Made by a program: the position numbers and the translations under genes. A DNA stretch of 21,878 bases, taken from the NCBI GenBank assembly GCA_001796865.1, contig MGNQ01000051.1:1-21878 (forward strand). Reading direction: 5' to 3'. Positions 1 through 7,037 of the stretch are shown piece after piece; positions within the stretch are counted from its first letter, which is position 1, and each line of letters starts with the position of its first letter. The stretch is from Chloroflexi bacterium RBG_16_56_11. Its GTDB lineage: Bacteria > Chloroflexota > Dehalococcoidia > Dehalococcoidales > RBG-16-60-22. The notes beneath the pieces were generated by a model, which saw only the letters and a list, made by a program, of their open reading frames with translations, was not told where the DNA came from and made no database searches.

Positions 1-110
1 CCAGCGAGTTCTCGACGGGGACCATTGCGAAAGGCACCTCTCCCCGTTCCACCACCCAGCGAGTTCTCGACGGGGACCATTGCGAAAGGCACCTCTCCCC
101 GTTCCACCAC
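1..110. repeat. Perfect 55-bp tandem duplication inside pheA at the window edge
   Basis: Bases 1-55 and 56-110 are identical over all 55 positions, and the period continues for one further base before breaking at 112. The copy encodes the VVERGEVPFAMVPVENSL segment of prephenate dehydratase, so a second copy shifts the frame. Length 55 matches a default k-mer size of common de Bruijn short-read assemblers, and the duplication lies at the very edge of the sequence, so an unmerged contig overlap is the most likely cause. A real slippage duplication cannot be excluded. Confidence 0.95.
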
Positions 111-479
111 CTCGAAAACGCCGTCGAGGTTCTCGCAGGGCACGCCTTTCGTGGACTTGCCGAAGAAGCGGAAAGCGGCCTCCTCCGTATAGGCGCCTGG
201 CTCACCCTGGAAGGCCACCGCCACGCCCTGTATCTTCTTGCTGGCATCGATTATCTGCCGGTAAATGCTCTCGATGTCAGCCGGGCTTATCTTCTTACCA
301 CGGGCCAGTCCCCTGACGTGTTTCAGGACCTGCAGCTCTCTTTCCCGGTCCTCGATGAGGCGGCTGGCCTTGTTCTTGCCCTTGCCTATCTGCCGGGAAA
401 TGGCCTGGCGCTCGGCAATGAGGTCGATGATGCGGGCATCCAGAGCGTCGATTTTCTTACGGAGCTCTTCGATTTTCAT
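1..479 (-). CDS. pheA: Chorismate mutase / prephenate dehydratase (P-protein), 3' part missing and frame disturbed
   Basis: Bifunctional enzyme taking chorismate to prephenate and then phenylpyruvate, the committed branch to phenylalanine. Residues 1 to about 85 form an AroQ-type chorismate mutase helix bundle. By alignment with the E. coli domain its active-site set is visible: Arg7, Arg24, Lys35, Arg45, Glu46 and Gln84. From about residue 86 the prephenate dehydratase domain starts (VAFQGEPGAYTEEAAF) and reaches the VPVENSL motif at residues 135-141. At that point (position 56) the frame enters a second, exact 55-bp copy of the preceding sequence and reads nonsense (GGGTGRGAF) to the window edge, because 55 is not a multiple of 3. 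The ATG at 477-479 overlaps the aroC end by 23 nt. The rest of the dehydratase domain and any ACT domain lie outside the window. Family call is firm; integrity of the gene is not. Confidence 0.9.
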   Translation of the reverse strand, partial: MKIEELRKKIDALDARIIDLIAERQAISRQIGKGKNKASRLIEDRERELQVLKHVRGLARGKKISPADIESIYRQIIDASKKIQGVAVAFQGEPGAYTEEAAFRFFGKSTKGVPCENLDGVFEVVERGEVPFAMVPVENSLGGGTGRGAFRNGPRRELA

Positions 480-1569
480 TTAATTTTACCCCCGGAACAA
501 GTCCCGCCGCCAGGGCGAAATCGCACAGAGTCACGGCCATCATGGCCTCAACGACCGGCACGGCCCGCGGCACGATACAGGCGTCGTGACGCCCGCCGAC
601 TTTTATGGTGGTGTTTATCATCTTTTTCATGTCCACGGTCGGCTGCTCCGCGGCGATGGAAGCCGTCGGTTTGACGGCCACCCGGACCACCAGCGGCATG
701 CCGGTGCTGATGCCACCCAGGACGCCGCCGGCGTTGTTGGTCGACGTGATAATTTTCCCATCCTTAATAATGAAGGGGTCGTTATTCTGCGAGCCCTTCA
801 GGCGGGCGGCGGCGAACCCGGCGCCGAACTCGACCCCCTTGACCGCGGGAATGGCGAAAAGGGCCCTGGCCAGTTCACCGTCCAGGTTGTCGAAGACCGG
901 TCCACCGAGTCCGGCAGGCACGTTAACGGCGACGCCCTCGATAATGCCGCCGAGGCTATCGCCGGCCGCCCTGGCCGCGGCGATAAGCTCGGCCATTTTC
1001 TTCGCGGCGGAGGGGTCGGCGCAGCGGAGCGGGTCTTTCCCGGCCCTCTGCTTTATTTTTTCTAATTCCACGGACCTGGCCGCTATGCCGCCGATTTCCA
1101 CGGTATGCGCGACGATTTCAACGTCAATCAGGCCGAGGAACTTCCGGGCGATGGCCCCGGCCATGACGAAGGCGACAGTGATACGGCCGGAGAACATGCC
1201 CCCGCCACGCCAGTCATTAAGACCGCCGTATTTCACGTAAGCCGGATAGTCGGCGTGGCCGGGCCGCGGCTTGAACTGGATATTGTCGTAATCGGCGTCG
1301 CGTACGTCTTCGTTGCGCACCAGTAGTCCTACTGGGGCGCCGGTGGTGAAACCGTCACGGATGCCGGATAAAATTTCTACCCTGTCCCGCTCCCGCCGCG
1401 CCGTCGCCGCAGGGCCCGGGCCGGCCCGCCTTTTTTCCACATCCGCCTGGATGTCCGCCACAACGAGGGGCAGCCCGGCCGGGCAACCGTCAACGATGAC
1501 GCCGATGCATTGCCCGTGGCTTTCACCGAAAACGGTCATCGTAAACAATTTACCGAAAGTGTTACCCAC
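457..1569 (-). CDS. aroC: Chorismate synthase
   Basis: Converts 5-enolpyruvylshikimate-3-phosphate to chorismate by trans-1,4 elimination of phosphate, using reduced FMN; last step of the common aromatic pathway. The 370-residue product is of normal family length. Visible motifs are the N-terminal GESHG signature (residues 16-20), the central WRGGGMFSGR stretch that corresponds to family signature 2, and the C-terminal GGRHDACIVPR block matching the Arg-x-Asp signature 3. The start is a GTG at 1567-1569 in the 8-nt overlap GTGGGTAA with the aroA stop; a GGAGGTGA sequence lies about 11 nt upstream. The 3' end overlaps pheA by 23 nt, so translation of all three genes is probably coupled. Confidence 0.97.
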   Translation of the reverse strand: MGNTFGKLFTMTVFGESHGQCIGVIVDGCPAGLPLVVADIQADVEKRRAGPGPAATARRERDRVEILSGIRDGFTTGAPVGLLVRNEDVRDADYDNIQFKPRPGHADYPAYVKYGGLNDWRGGGMFSGRITVAFVMAGAIARKFLGLIDVEIVAHTVEIGGIAARSVELEKIKQRAGKDPLRCADPSAAKKMAELIAAARAAGDSLGGIIEGVAVNVPAGLGGPVFDNLDGELARALFAIPAVKGVEFGAGFAAARLKGSQNNDPFIIKDGKIITSTNNAGGVLGGISTGMPLVVRVAVKPTASIAAEQPTVDMKKMINTTIKVGGRHDACIVPRAVPVVEAMMAVTLCDFALAAGLVPGVKLNENRRAP

Positions 1570-2905
1570 CTGTTTTTATGTCACCTCCGAGACCTTTCAT
1601 GGCATCCCAGAAACCGGGGAAGGTCTTGGCGACGCATTCAGCGCTGTCGATAGTGACGCCGCCGACAGCCGCCCCGAGGACAGCGAAGGCCATGGCGATA
1701 CGGTGGTCGCCGTGACTATCGACCGTCACCGGTGCCCGGGCCTCATCCTCGACCTTTTCCTGGTCGTCTTTCTTGTTGTCATCCTTTTTCGGCTCATCAC
1801 CATCCGCAGCCTTCTTGGGCGTTTTCAGTCCGACGATGGTCAGGCGGTCCCGGTCTTCGGTCACCGCGACGCCCAGCTTCAGCAGGCCTTCTTTCACGGC
1901 GGCGACGCGGTTCGACTCCTTGATGCGGGCCCGCTCAATGCCGGTGAACTCACTCTTACCGTCCGCCAGGGCCGCCAGGACCGCCATTGTCGGCAACAGG
2001 TCGATGCAGTCGGACAGGTCAACCACAATGCCGCGCAGTCGCTCCTGGCGCACGGTAATGGAATTCCCCACCACGGTGACACCGGCCCCCATGCCGCGTA
2101 AAAAGTCCAGAATAATGCGGTCGCCCTGGAGACTGGCGGTACTCAGGTTGTCGACCTCGATGCCTTGAGAAACGGCCCCCAGGGCCAGGAAATAGGAGGC
2201 CGACGACCAGTCGCCCTCCACCTCCAGCCGGGCCGGCGTATAGCTTTGCCGCCTGACGACGAACTTGTCCATCTCGCTGTGGACATTGATGCCGAACTTG
2301 CGGAGACACCACAGTGTCATGAGGACGTACGGCCGGGACGTCAGCGGCGTGGTCAGCCGGACACTCATCTCTTTCCCGGCGAAAGGAGCAATAAAAAGCA
2401 GGGCCGAGATAAACTGCGAGCTGATATTCCCGGGCAGCTCGGCGATGCCCCCCTTTAGGGTGCTACCCACGACGGTTACCGGAGGGGTAGTCTTTCCCTC
2501 GATAGAAGCGTCGACGCCTACCTTTTTCAGGGCCTCGACCAGAGATTTTACCGGTCTCTTGGACAGGGAAGGGCCGCCGACCAGACGGTGCCGGCCGGGG
2601 ATAAGGGAACAGATAGCCGTCATGAACCGCAGCGTGGTGGCCGATTCCCCACAATGGAGCTCCTGGTCGGAAGCGCGCAGGGTACCGCCGCTGACCCGCC
2701 AGACACCGGGCTCTTTCCGGATGGTGATGCCGACCTTGCCCAGGACGTCAGCCGCGGCGGCGGTATCGTCGCTCACCAGAGGATGGACTATTTCGCTTTC
2801 ACCTTTCGCCAGGGCGGCACACATCAGCCCCCGAAGAGTCATGCTCTTCGAGGAAGGAACACTCACCCTGCCGATAACGCGGCTTTTTTCAACGGTAATT
2901 TTCAT
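1562..2905 (-). CDS. aroA: 3-phosphoshikimate 1-carboxyvinyltransferase (EPSP synthase) with a charged insertion
   Basis: Transfers the enolpyruvyl group of PEP to shikimate-3-phosphate. 447 residues from the ATG at 2905; an upstream in-frame start at 2947 would only add residues encoded inside aroK. Motifs: PSSKS with the substrate-binding Lys20, Arg25, the PEP-site stretch ESATTLR (87-93), LSKRP, the GNISSQF substrate loop and the C-terminal DSHGDHRIAM. Ala89 occupies the place of E. coli Gly96, the residue whose change to Ala lowers glyphosate sensitivity. Residues 361-389 are a Lys/Asp/Glu-rich low-complexity insertion placed just before DSHGDHRIAM, absent from typical members. The gene overlaps aroK by 17 nt and aroC by 8 nt. 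Confidence 0.96.
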   Translation of the reverse strand: MKITVEKSRVIGRVSVPSSKSMTLRGLMCAALAKGESEIVHPLVSDDTAAAADVLGKVGITIRKEPGVWRVSGGTLRASDQELHCGESATTLRFMTAICSLIPGRHRLVGGPSLSKRPVKSLVEALKKVGVDASIEGKTTPPVTVVGSTLKGGIAELPGNISSQFISALLFIAPFAGKEMSVRLTTPLTSRPYVLMTLWCLRKFGINVHSEMDKFVVRRQSYTPARLEVEGDWSSASYFLALGAVSQGIEVDNLSTASLQGDRIILDFLRGMGAGVTVVGNSITVRQERLRGIVVDLSDCIDLLPTMAVLAALADGKSEFTGIERARIKESNRVAAVKEGLLKLGVAVTEDRDRLTIVGLKTPKKAADGDEPKKDDNKKDDQEKVEDEARAPVTVDSHGDHRIAMAFAVLGAAVGGVTIDSAECVAKTFPGFWDAMKGLGGDIKTGG

Positions 2906-3416
2906 TTTCTTGCAGCTCGCCGATAATCCTTGCCACCACGGAGTCAATACTCCGCCGCGACGTATTCACCGTCATATCAGCCGCCCGTTCGTAAAACGGC
3001 CGGCGGAAACGCAGTAAGTCCTTAATCTGCCCTAACCGGTCGGGCACGGAGAGAAGGGGCCGGGAACTGGCCTCTCTGGAAGTACGTTTCAGAATCACCT
3101 CCGCAGACGCCGTCAGATAAATAATAATGCATTCCGTCCGCAAACGGTCAATATTTATTCTATTAAGAACCAGCCCTCCGCCGCAAGCGATAACGGCGTT
3201 TTTTCTACCGGCGACCTCCCCGGTGACCTCAATCTCGAGGGCGCGGAAGGCCGTCTCCCCGCTGTCCCGGAATATTTCGGGGATGGAGCGGCCGGCTTTT
3301 TTTTCAATCAATGCGTCCAGCTCGACGAACTCCTTGCCGAGTCGGTGCGCCAGCGCTTTACCGACGACTGTCTTTCCCGTGCCCATGAAACCGATGAGCG
3401 CGACGCTAGTTTTCAT
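2889..3416 (-). CDS. aroK: Shikimate kinase
   Basis: Phosphorylates shikimate at O3 with ATP. 175 residues from the ATG at 3414-3416. Walker A P-loop GFMGTGKT (9-16), the shikimate-contacting Asp34 in VELD, Arg58, the GGG loop (79-81), the LID arginine in RPLL (Arg119) and Arg139 in the RRPFYE segment are all present, so the enzyme should be active. A TTG three codons upstream (3425) is an alternative start, but the ATG gives the usual family N terminus (MKTSVALIGFMG). The 5' end overlaps aroE by 11 nt and the 3' end overlaps aroA by 17 nt. No strong Shine-Dalgarno sequence is seen, which fits translational coupling. Confidence 0.96.
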   Translation of the reverse strand: MKTSVALIGFMGTGKTVVGKALAHRLGKEFVELDALIEKKAGRSIPEIFRDSGETAFRALEIEVTGEVAGRKNAVIACGGGLVLNRINIDRLRTECIIIYLTASAEVILKRTSREASSRPLLSVPDRLGQIKDLLRFRRPFYERAADMTVNTSRRSIDSVVARIIGELQENENYR

Positions 3417-4275
3417 CTTGACCAAGCAATTTTATCGCTTCCCGCCGCATCAGGTCGACCGGGGCCGGCTGCCCGGTCCATTTCTCGAAGGCCAGGGCGC
3501 CCTGCCAGACGAGCATATCGATGCCGCCGAGCGTGCGGGCGCCGGCGGTTTCGGCTTCCCGGAGCAGCCTTGTTTTCAGAGGGTTGTAGACAACATCGTA
3601 CACGACCAGGTCCGGGCGGAGCAGGGACGCCGGCACGGGAGTTTGTCCGGCGGCCGGGATCATGCCCACGCTGGTGGCGTTGATAAGAATATTCGCCCCA
3701 GCCAGCGCAACTTTAAGATATTCATCCCGGAGCTCCAGCACCCTGACCATCCTGCCGGACTCATCACGGATGAGCCGGGCGATTTCCTCCGCCCAGTCCA
3801 GCTCCTGCCGCCGGTTGAGGATAGTCAGGTGAGTGCCTTGTGTGGACAGGATATAGGAGATAGCCCTCGAGGCCCCACCGGCGCCGATAATGACAATATT
3901 TTTGCCTGCGGGCTCTACCCCGCGCTCCGTCAATGCCCGGAGGAAACCCTCGGCGTCCGTATTAAACCCCCGGAGCTTGCCGCTGTTGTTCACCACGGTA
4001 TTGACCGCCCCGATTTTTTCCGCCAGGGGGTCGAGCCCGCCCATCATAGGTAAAATCGCGACCTTGTGGGGTATTGTTACGTTAAAACCGCGGACGTTCA
4101 GGGCGCGGAGGCCGTCCACAGCCCCCTTCAAATGCCGGGGACTGACCCGGAACGGGATGTAGATATAGTCCAGCCCCAGTTTTTCAAAGGCGGCATTGTG
4201 CATCGCCGGCGACATCGTGTGCTCGACGGGGTCGCCGATCAAGGCGCATACCTGCGTTTTGCCGGAAATGTTCAT
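3406..4275 (-). CDS. aroE: Shikimate dehydrogenase (NADP+)
   Basis: Reduces 3-dehydroshikimate to shikimate. 289 residues, slightly longer than the E. coli enzyme (272). Substrate domain: HTMSPAMHN (19-27), the NVTIPHK motif with catalytic Lys71, and FNTDAEGF with catalytic Asp107. Cofactor domain: GAGGASRAI glycine-rich turn followed by an LNRRQE strand end whose arginines suit the 2'-phosphate of NADP. The C terminus has the family-typical DMLVWQGALAFEKW stretch. A 24-nt gap separates it from the methyltransferase gene upstream, while the downstream side overlaps aroK by 11 nt. The upstream gap is the widest inside the operon. Confidence 0.97.
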   Translation of the reverse strand: MNISGKTQVCALIGDPVEHTMSPAMHNAAFEKLGLDYIYIPFRVSPRHLKGAVDGLRALNVRGFNVTIPHKVAILPMMGGLDPLAEKIGAVNTVVNNSGKLRGFNTDAEGFLRALTERGVEPAGKNIVIIGAGGASRAISYILSTQGTHLTILNRRQELDWAEEIARLIRDESGRMVRVLELRDEYLKVALAGANILINATSVGMIPAAGQTPVPASLLRPDLVVYDVVYNPLKTRLLREAETAGARTLGGIDMLVWQGALAFEKWTGQPAPVDLMRREAIKLLGQDEN

Positions 4276-4299
4276 CGGTTTCTTTTTCCAACACCAGCA

Positions 4300-5046
4300 T
4301 CATTTTTTCTTTTTTTCGATTACAGCGATATACACTGGGCCACCAGATTCGATATATTTACTGACACACCAATCCGTCCCCCTGAGAATAATCTCCATTT
4401 CCTCCTTCGATACCATGAGATAATCGAACCAGGGGGTAGCGTATTTTTTATACCTGACCCTCATTCTTACCTGACCGCCCATCCTCCCCCTTTTCCGGTT
4501 TAGCTCATGATAGCTGAGGTGGTCGGGATTATCCGTCTGATATATATCGAGGGTCTCGGCGATGATTCGGCCTTTTCGTGATGTTACTTTGTCGAGCTTT
4601 TTCAGCAGCCGTCTGGCGCCATCGAAACTGCCGAATAATCCGAAGTTGCTGCCCATCATAAGAACGGCGTCAAAAACTCCCAGTTTCGAACTAATTTGAT
4701 TTATAGATAACACCCGGGCATCTTTTAGTCCCCTTTGTTTACAGACCTCAATTGCCAGGGGTGAGTTATCTATCGCTACCACATCCAGCCCTTTCTCTTG
4801 GAGATAAACAGCGTGTCTACCCGCGCCGCAGCCTATATCCAGCACCCTGCCCCTGGCGTATTTTATGGCTTTTTTATAATACGAAGGCCATTTCTTGTAT
4901 TCGCTCAAATACCTTACCGGCCCGCCTGTAGGTTCAATATTTCCATCGTCTCTTTCCACGATTTCAACTATGTAATTACGTCGTTTTTCGTCCGTTAAAC
5001 AATCAAACATTTCGTGTCCGAAGGCATCCTGATGGTCTTTTAACAT
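4300..5046 (-). CDS. Class I SAM-dependent methyltransferase of unknown substrate, inside the aro operon
   Basis: 248 residues. Motif I of the Rossmann-fold methyltransferases is clear (VLDIGCGAG, residues 68-76), followed by the acidic end of strand beta2 (VVAIDNS, Asp93) and a post-motif region FDAVLMMGSNFGLFG (125-139). The C-terminal half is basic, with an RKRGRMGGQVRMRVRYKKYATPWF-type region that I recall from uncharacterised methyltransferases of archaea and Chloroflexota; substrate unknown. No step of the shikimate pathway needs a methyltransferase. The gene sits between aroD (4-nt gap) and aroE (24-nt gap) in the same direction and has its own AAAAGG ribosome site. Hand-counted G+C over 4501-5040 is about 46%, well below the roughly 60% around it, suggesting later insertion or transfer. 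Confidence 0.85.
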   Translation of the reverse strand: MLKDHQDAFGHEMFDCLTDEKRRNYIVEIVERDDGNIEPTGGPVRYLSEYKKWPSYYKKAIKYARGRVLDIGCGAGRHAVYLQEKGLDVVAIDNSPLAIEVCKQRGLKDARVLSINQISSKLGVFDAVLMMGSNFGLFGSFDGARRLLKKLDKVTSRKGRIIAETLDIYQTDNPDHLSYHELNRKRGRMGGQVRMRVRYKKYATPWFDYLMVSKEEMEIILRGTDWCVSKYIESGGPVYIAVIEKKKK

Positions 5047-5050
5047 ATGT

Positions 5051-5713
5051 CTAACCTTTTAGTAATCCGTAAATCTTCCTCAAATCCTTTACGGTCATCT
5101 GCCCAGCGGCGGACTCCCGGCCTTCTCCTACCGACGCGTAAGTAAAGTAGCCCCCGACCAGCGGACAGAGAATCCGGGAAATTTGCCCCGCCTCCCCCAT
5201 GGCGAAGGCCACTATCTTATTATCGGGAAATTCCGCCATCAACCGCAAGACGTTAAGATTATCCTGGACGGTGTACGCGGTGGTCGCCGCCTTACAAATA
5301 TCCCCACCGGCGGCCAACTCATTCCGGATGATTTCGCGTAATTTCCCCGGGGAAGGCGTCCCCTGGGAATCGTGGTAAGAGACCAGGCACTCCGCCCGTC
5401 CCTTTATCTTCCCGATTATCTTTTCAACTCCCGGCGTTTCCAGTTCTATGTCTATGATTCCGGCCCCCATCTCTATAGCGTCAAGGAGCTCTTTAATCCT
5501 CCTGGGTTCGCTCCCCGACCACCTCCCCCCTTCCTCCCGGCGGCGATTACAGGCAATCCAGAGTTTTTTCAGATGCCCCACCACCTTACGCCAGTCGGTG
5601 CCGATGAGGTCGATGCGTACCTCATAGAGGTCGACGAGGCGCTCGATTTTTCTTAGCGACCCAGCGTCGGCATCGGTAATCGTGGCGCATATCCGCGGCC
5701 TATCCCTGTTCAG
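5051..5713 (-). CDS. aroD: Type I 3-dehydroquinate dehydratase
   Basis: Dehydrates 3-dehydroquinate to 3-dehydroshikimate through a Schiff base. Family landmarks: PRICATITD at the N terminus, the YEVRIDL strand, the CLVSYHDSQGTPSP segment with the catalytic histidine, GDICKAATTA with the Schiff-base lysine, and the FAMGEAGQISR and AAGQMTV segments of the substrate site. The start is uncertain: no ATG or GTG is suitable. A strong GAGGAGG (5720-5726) lies 6 nt before a CTG at 5711-5713, which would give MNRDRPRICATITD, the expected N terminus. A TTG at 5719 directly abuts the Shine-Dalgarno sequence and a TTG at 5770 lies deep in aroB without a ribosome site. The gene overlaps the aroB end by 14 nt with the CTG start. 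Confidence 0.92.
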   Translation of the reverse strand: MNRDRPRICATITDADAGSLRKIERLVDLYEVRIDLIGTDWRKVVGHLKKLWIACNRRREEGGRWSGSEPRRIKELLDAIEMGAGIIDIELETPGVEKIIGKIKGRAECLVSYHDSQGTPSPGKLREIIRNELAAGGDICKAATTAYTVQDNLNVLRLMAEFPDNKIVAFAMGEAGQISRILCPLVGGYFTYASVGEGRESAAGQMTVKDLRKIYGLLKG

Positions 5714-6779
5714 AAACAACCTCCTCGACCAGCGCCATGTCAACGTCGTCGCTGATAAAAGCGTCGCCAATCGACCGCAACAGGACGAACCGCACCCGGT
5801 CCCGCCGGACTTTCTTATCGCGACTCATGGCCTCGAAAATATCCGCGCTAGCGAGGGAGGGCACCGCCACGGGCAGTCCGGCTTTCCGCAAAACGGCCAC
5901 GAGCCTGGCGACCTCGCTTTCTTTGAGGAGACCCATCCGCTGTGAAATCCTGGCCGCGGCCACCATGCCGATGGACACCGCCTGGCCGTGTTTCAGACTG
6001 AAGCCGGAGGCCGCCTCCACCGCGTGGCCAACGGTATGGCCGTAGTTGAGGACCTCGCGCGGGCCTTCGTCCCTTTCGTCGGCGGCGACGATATCCGCCT
6101 TTATCCCGGCCGAGGCCACGACGACGTTTTCCAGCGCCGCGGGCCGGAGTTCTTTCGCCTGTTCGATATTTAAATAAAGGTAGTCAAAGAGGTCGCGGTC
6201 CCCCACCGCGGCACTCTTGATGACCTCCGCCAGCCCGTTAGCCACCTCGGCTTCCGAGAGGGTCTTCAGTGTATCGATGTCGGCGACCACCTGTACCGGT
6301 TGATAGAACGCGCCGACAATATTTTTCAACCGGCCGTGGTCGATGGCCGTTTTGCCGCCGATGCTGCTATCGACCTGGGCAAGGAGGGTCGTCGGCACCT
6401 GTACCAGCGGCACGCCGCGCAGATAAGTAGCCGCGACGAACCCGGTGAGGTCACCGATGACGCCGCCGCCCAGGGCGATGACCGGCGTCAACCTTTCCGC
6501 ACGGGCCGCGGTCATCTCCCCGTAAAGTCGGCCCGCGGTCTCCAGCGATTTGTATGCTTCGCCGGGCGGTACTTCCAGGACGGTCGGGGTGAAACCGGCG
6601 CGTTCCAGGCCGGCCAGCAGGCTGGCGGCGTACAGCTTTTTTACGGTAGTATCGGTGATGACGACGGCCTTTCCGGAAAATCCGAGGCCGTTAATCCACG
6701 GCCCCACCCGGGACAGGAGGCCCGCCCCGACACGGATTTCATAGCTGCGCTCGGCCAGCTCGACCTTAATAGTCCGCAT
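5700..6779 (-). CDS. aroB: 3-dehydroquinate synthase
   Basis: NAD- and metal-dependent cyclisation of DAHP to 3-dehydroquinate; first gene of the operon in the window. 359 residues, normal length. The NAD-binding region GGGVIGDLTGF (104-114), the PTTLLAQVDSSIGGK segment (129-143) and the metal ligands Glu185 (GLAEVIKSA), His248 (LNYGHTVGH) and His264 (LKHGQA) are all intact. The ATG at 6777-6779 is the first start after the intergenic region; the best ribosome site, CAGGGT, is rather far upstream, so initiation may be modest. The 3' end overlaps aroD and supplies its Shine-Dalgarno sequence. Confidence 0.97.
   Translation of the reverse strand: MRTIKVELAERSYEIRVGAGLLSRVGPWINGLGFSGKAVVITDTTVKKLYAASLLAGLERAGFTPTVLEVPPGEAYKSLETAGRLYGEMTAARAERLTPVIALGGGVIGDLTGFVAATYLRGVPLVQVPTTLLAQVDSSIGGKTAIDHGRLKNIVGAFYQPVQVVADIDTLKTLSEAEVANGLAEVIKSAAVGDRDLFDYLYLNIEQAKELRPAALENVVVASAGIKADIVAADERDEGPREVLNYGHTVGHAVEAASGFSLKHGQAVSIGMVAAARISQRMGLLKESEVARLVAVLRKAGLPVAVPSLASADIFEAMSRDKKVRRDRVRFVLLRSIGDAFISDDVDMALVEEVVSEQG
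5720..5726 (-). promoter_or_regulatory. Shine-Dalgarno sequence of aroD
   Basis: GAGGAGG read on the minus strand inside the last codons of aroB. Its spacing is 6 nt to the CTG at 5713 and zero to the TTG at 5719, so it favours CTG as the initiation codon of aroD. Confidence 0.65.
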
Positions 6780-6859
6780 TTATGTCATTTTACCCTGACG
6801 AATCGTCCGATGCAATATCGACGTTGATATAGAAATACGAAAAAGCATGATATTTTAAT

Positions 6860-6888
6860 ATTATAATCGAAGCTGACGCCTTTTTAGA
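6860..6888 (-). promoter_or_regulatory. Candidate promoter of the aro operon
   Basis: On the minus strand a perfect -10 hexamer TATAAT (6860-6865) lies about 80 nt before the aroB start. The hexamer 17 bp upstream (TCTAAA, 6883-6888) is a poor -35, so the site would lean on its -10 or on an activator. The core ATTATAAT is self-complementary, giving a TATAAT on the plus strand too (6862-6867). A small hairpin (6804-6823, 7 bp with a bulged G) falls in the presumed aroB leader. Confidence 0.45.
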
Positions 6889-6931
6889 GTGCGTGATTTT
6901 GGCATTTGTTTTCAGAATGCCCGGAAAAATG

Positions 6932-6961
6932 TTGACAGGGGGTATAGTAATGTGATATATT
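6932..6961 (+). promoter_or_regulatory. Sigma-70-type promoter of the ribosomal superoperon
   Basis: A consensus -35 TTGACA (6932-6937) is followed after 18 bp by TATATT (6956-6961), or after 17 bp by ATATAT. Transcription would start near 6968, leaving a leader of about 125 nt before rpsL. This is the best promoter match in the window and faces the ribosomal genes. Confidence 0.75.
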
Positions 6962-6988
6962 TTTTGTTTGGTGCTCAGAATTCGGTAA

Positions 6989-7028
6989 TAGCGGATAAAT
7001 TGAGCTAAAGACCCTCGGTTTATCGCTA
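6989..7028 (+). promoter_or_regulatory. Leader hairpin 1 upstream of rpsL
   Basis: Bases 6989-7004 pair with 7014-7028: 13 Watson-Crick pairs and two G-U pairs with one bulged G (6993/6994) and a 9-nt loop (7005-7013, CTAAAGACC). The outer pairs are TAGCG against CGCTA. No run of T follows, so it is not an intrinsic terminator. It lies within the predicted untranslated leader and is a candidate ribosomal-protein binding or antitermination structure. Confidence 0.5.
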
Positions 7029-7037
7029 GGATTTTAG

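Noticed and set aside
1..110. Direct repeats considered as the start of a CRISPR array or attachment site
   Set aside because: The two 55-bp copies abut with no spacer and encode part of prephenate dehydratase.
1313..2101. Long plus-strand open frame (262 codons) opposite aroC/aroA, with similar ones at 605-1240 and 2265-3017
   Set aside because: They lie fully antisense to clear aro genes, show no recognisable motif and are composition shadows of G+C-rich codons.
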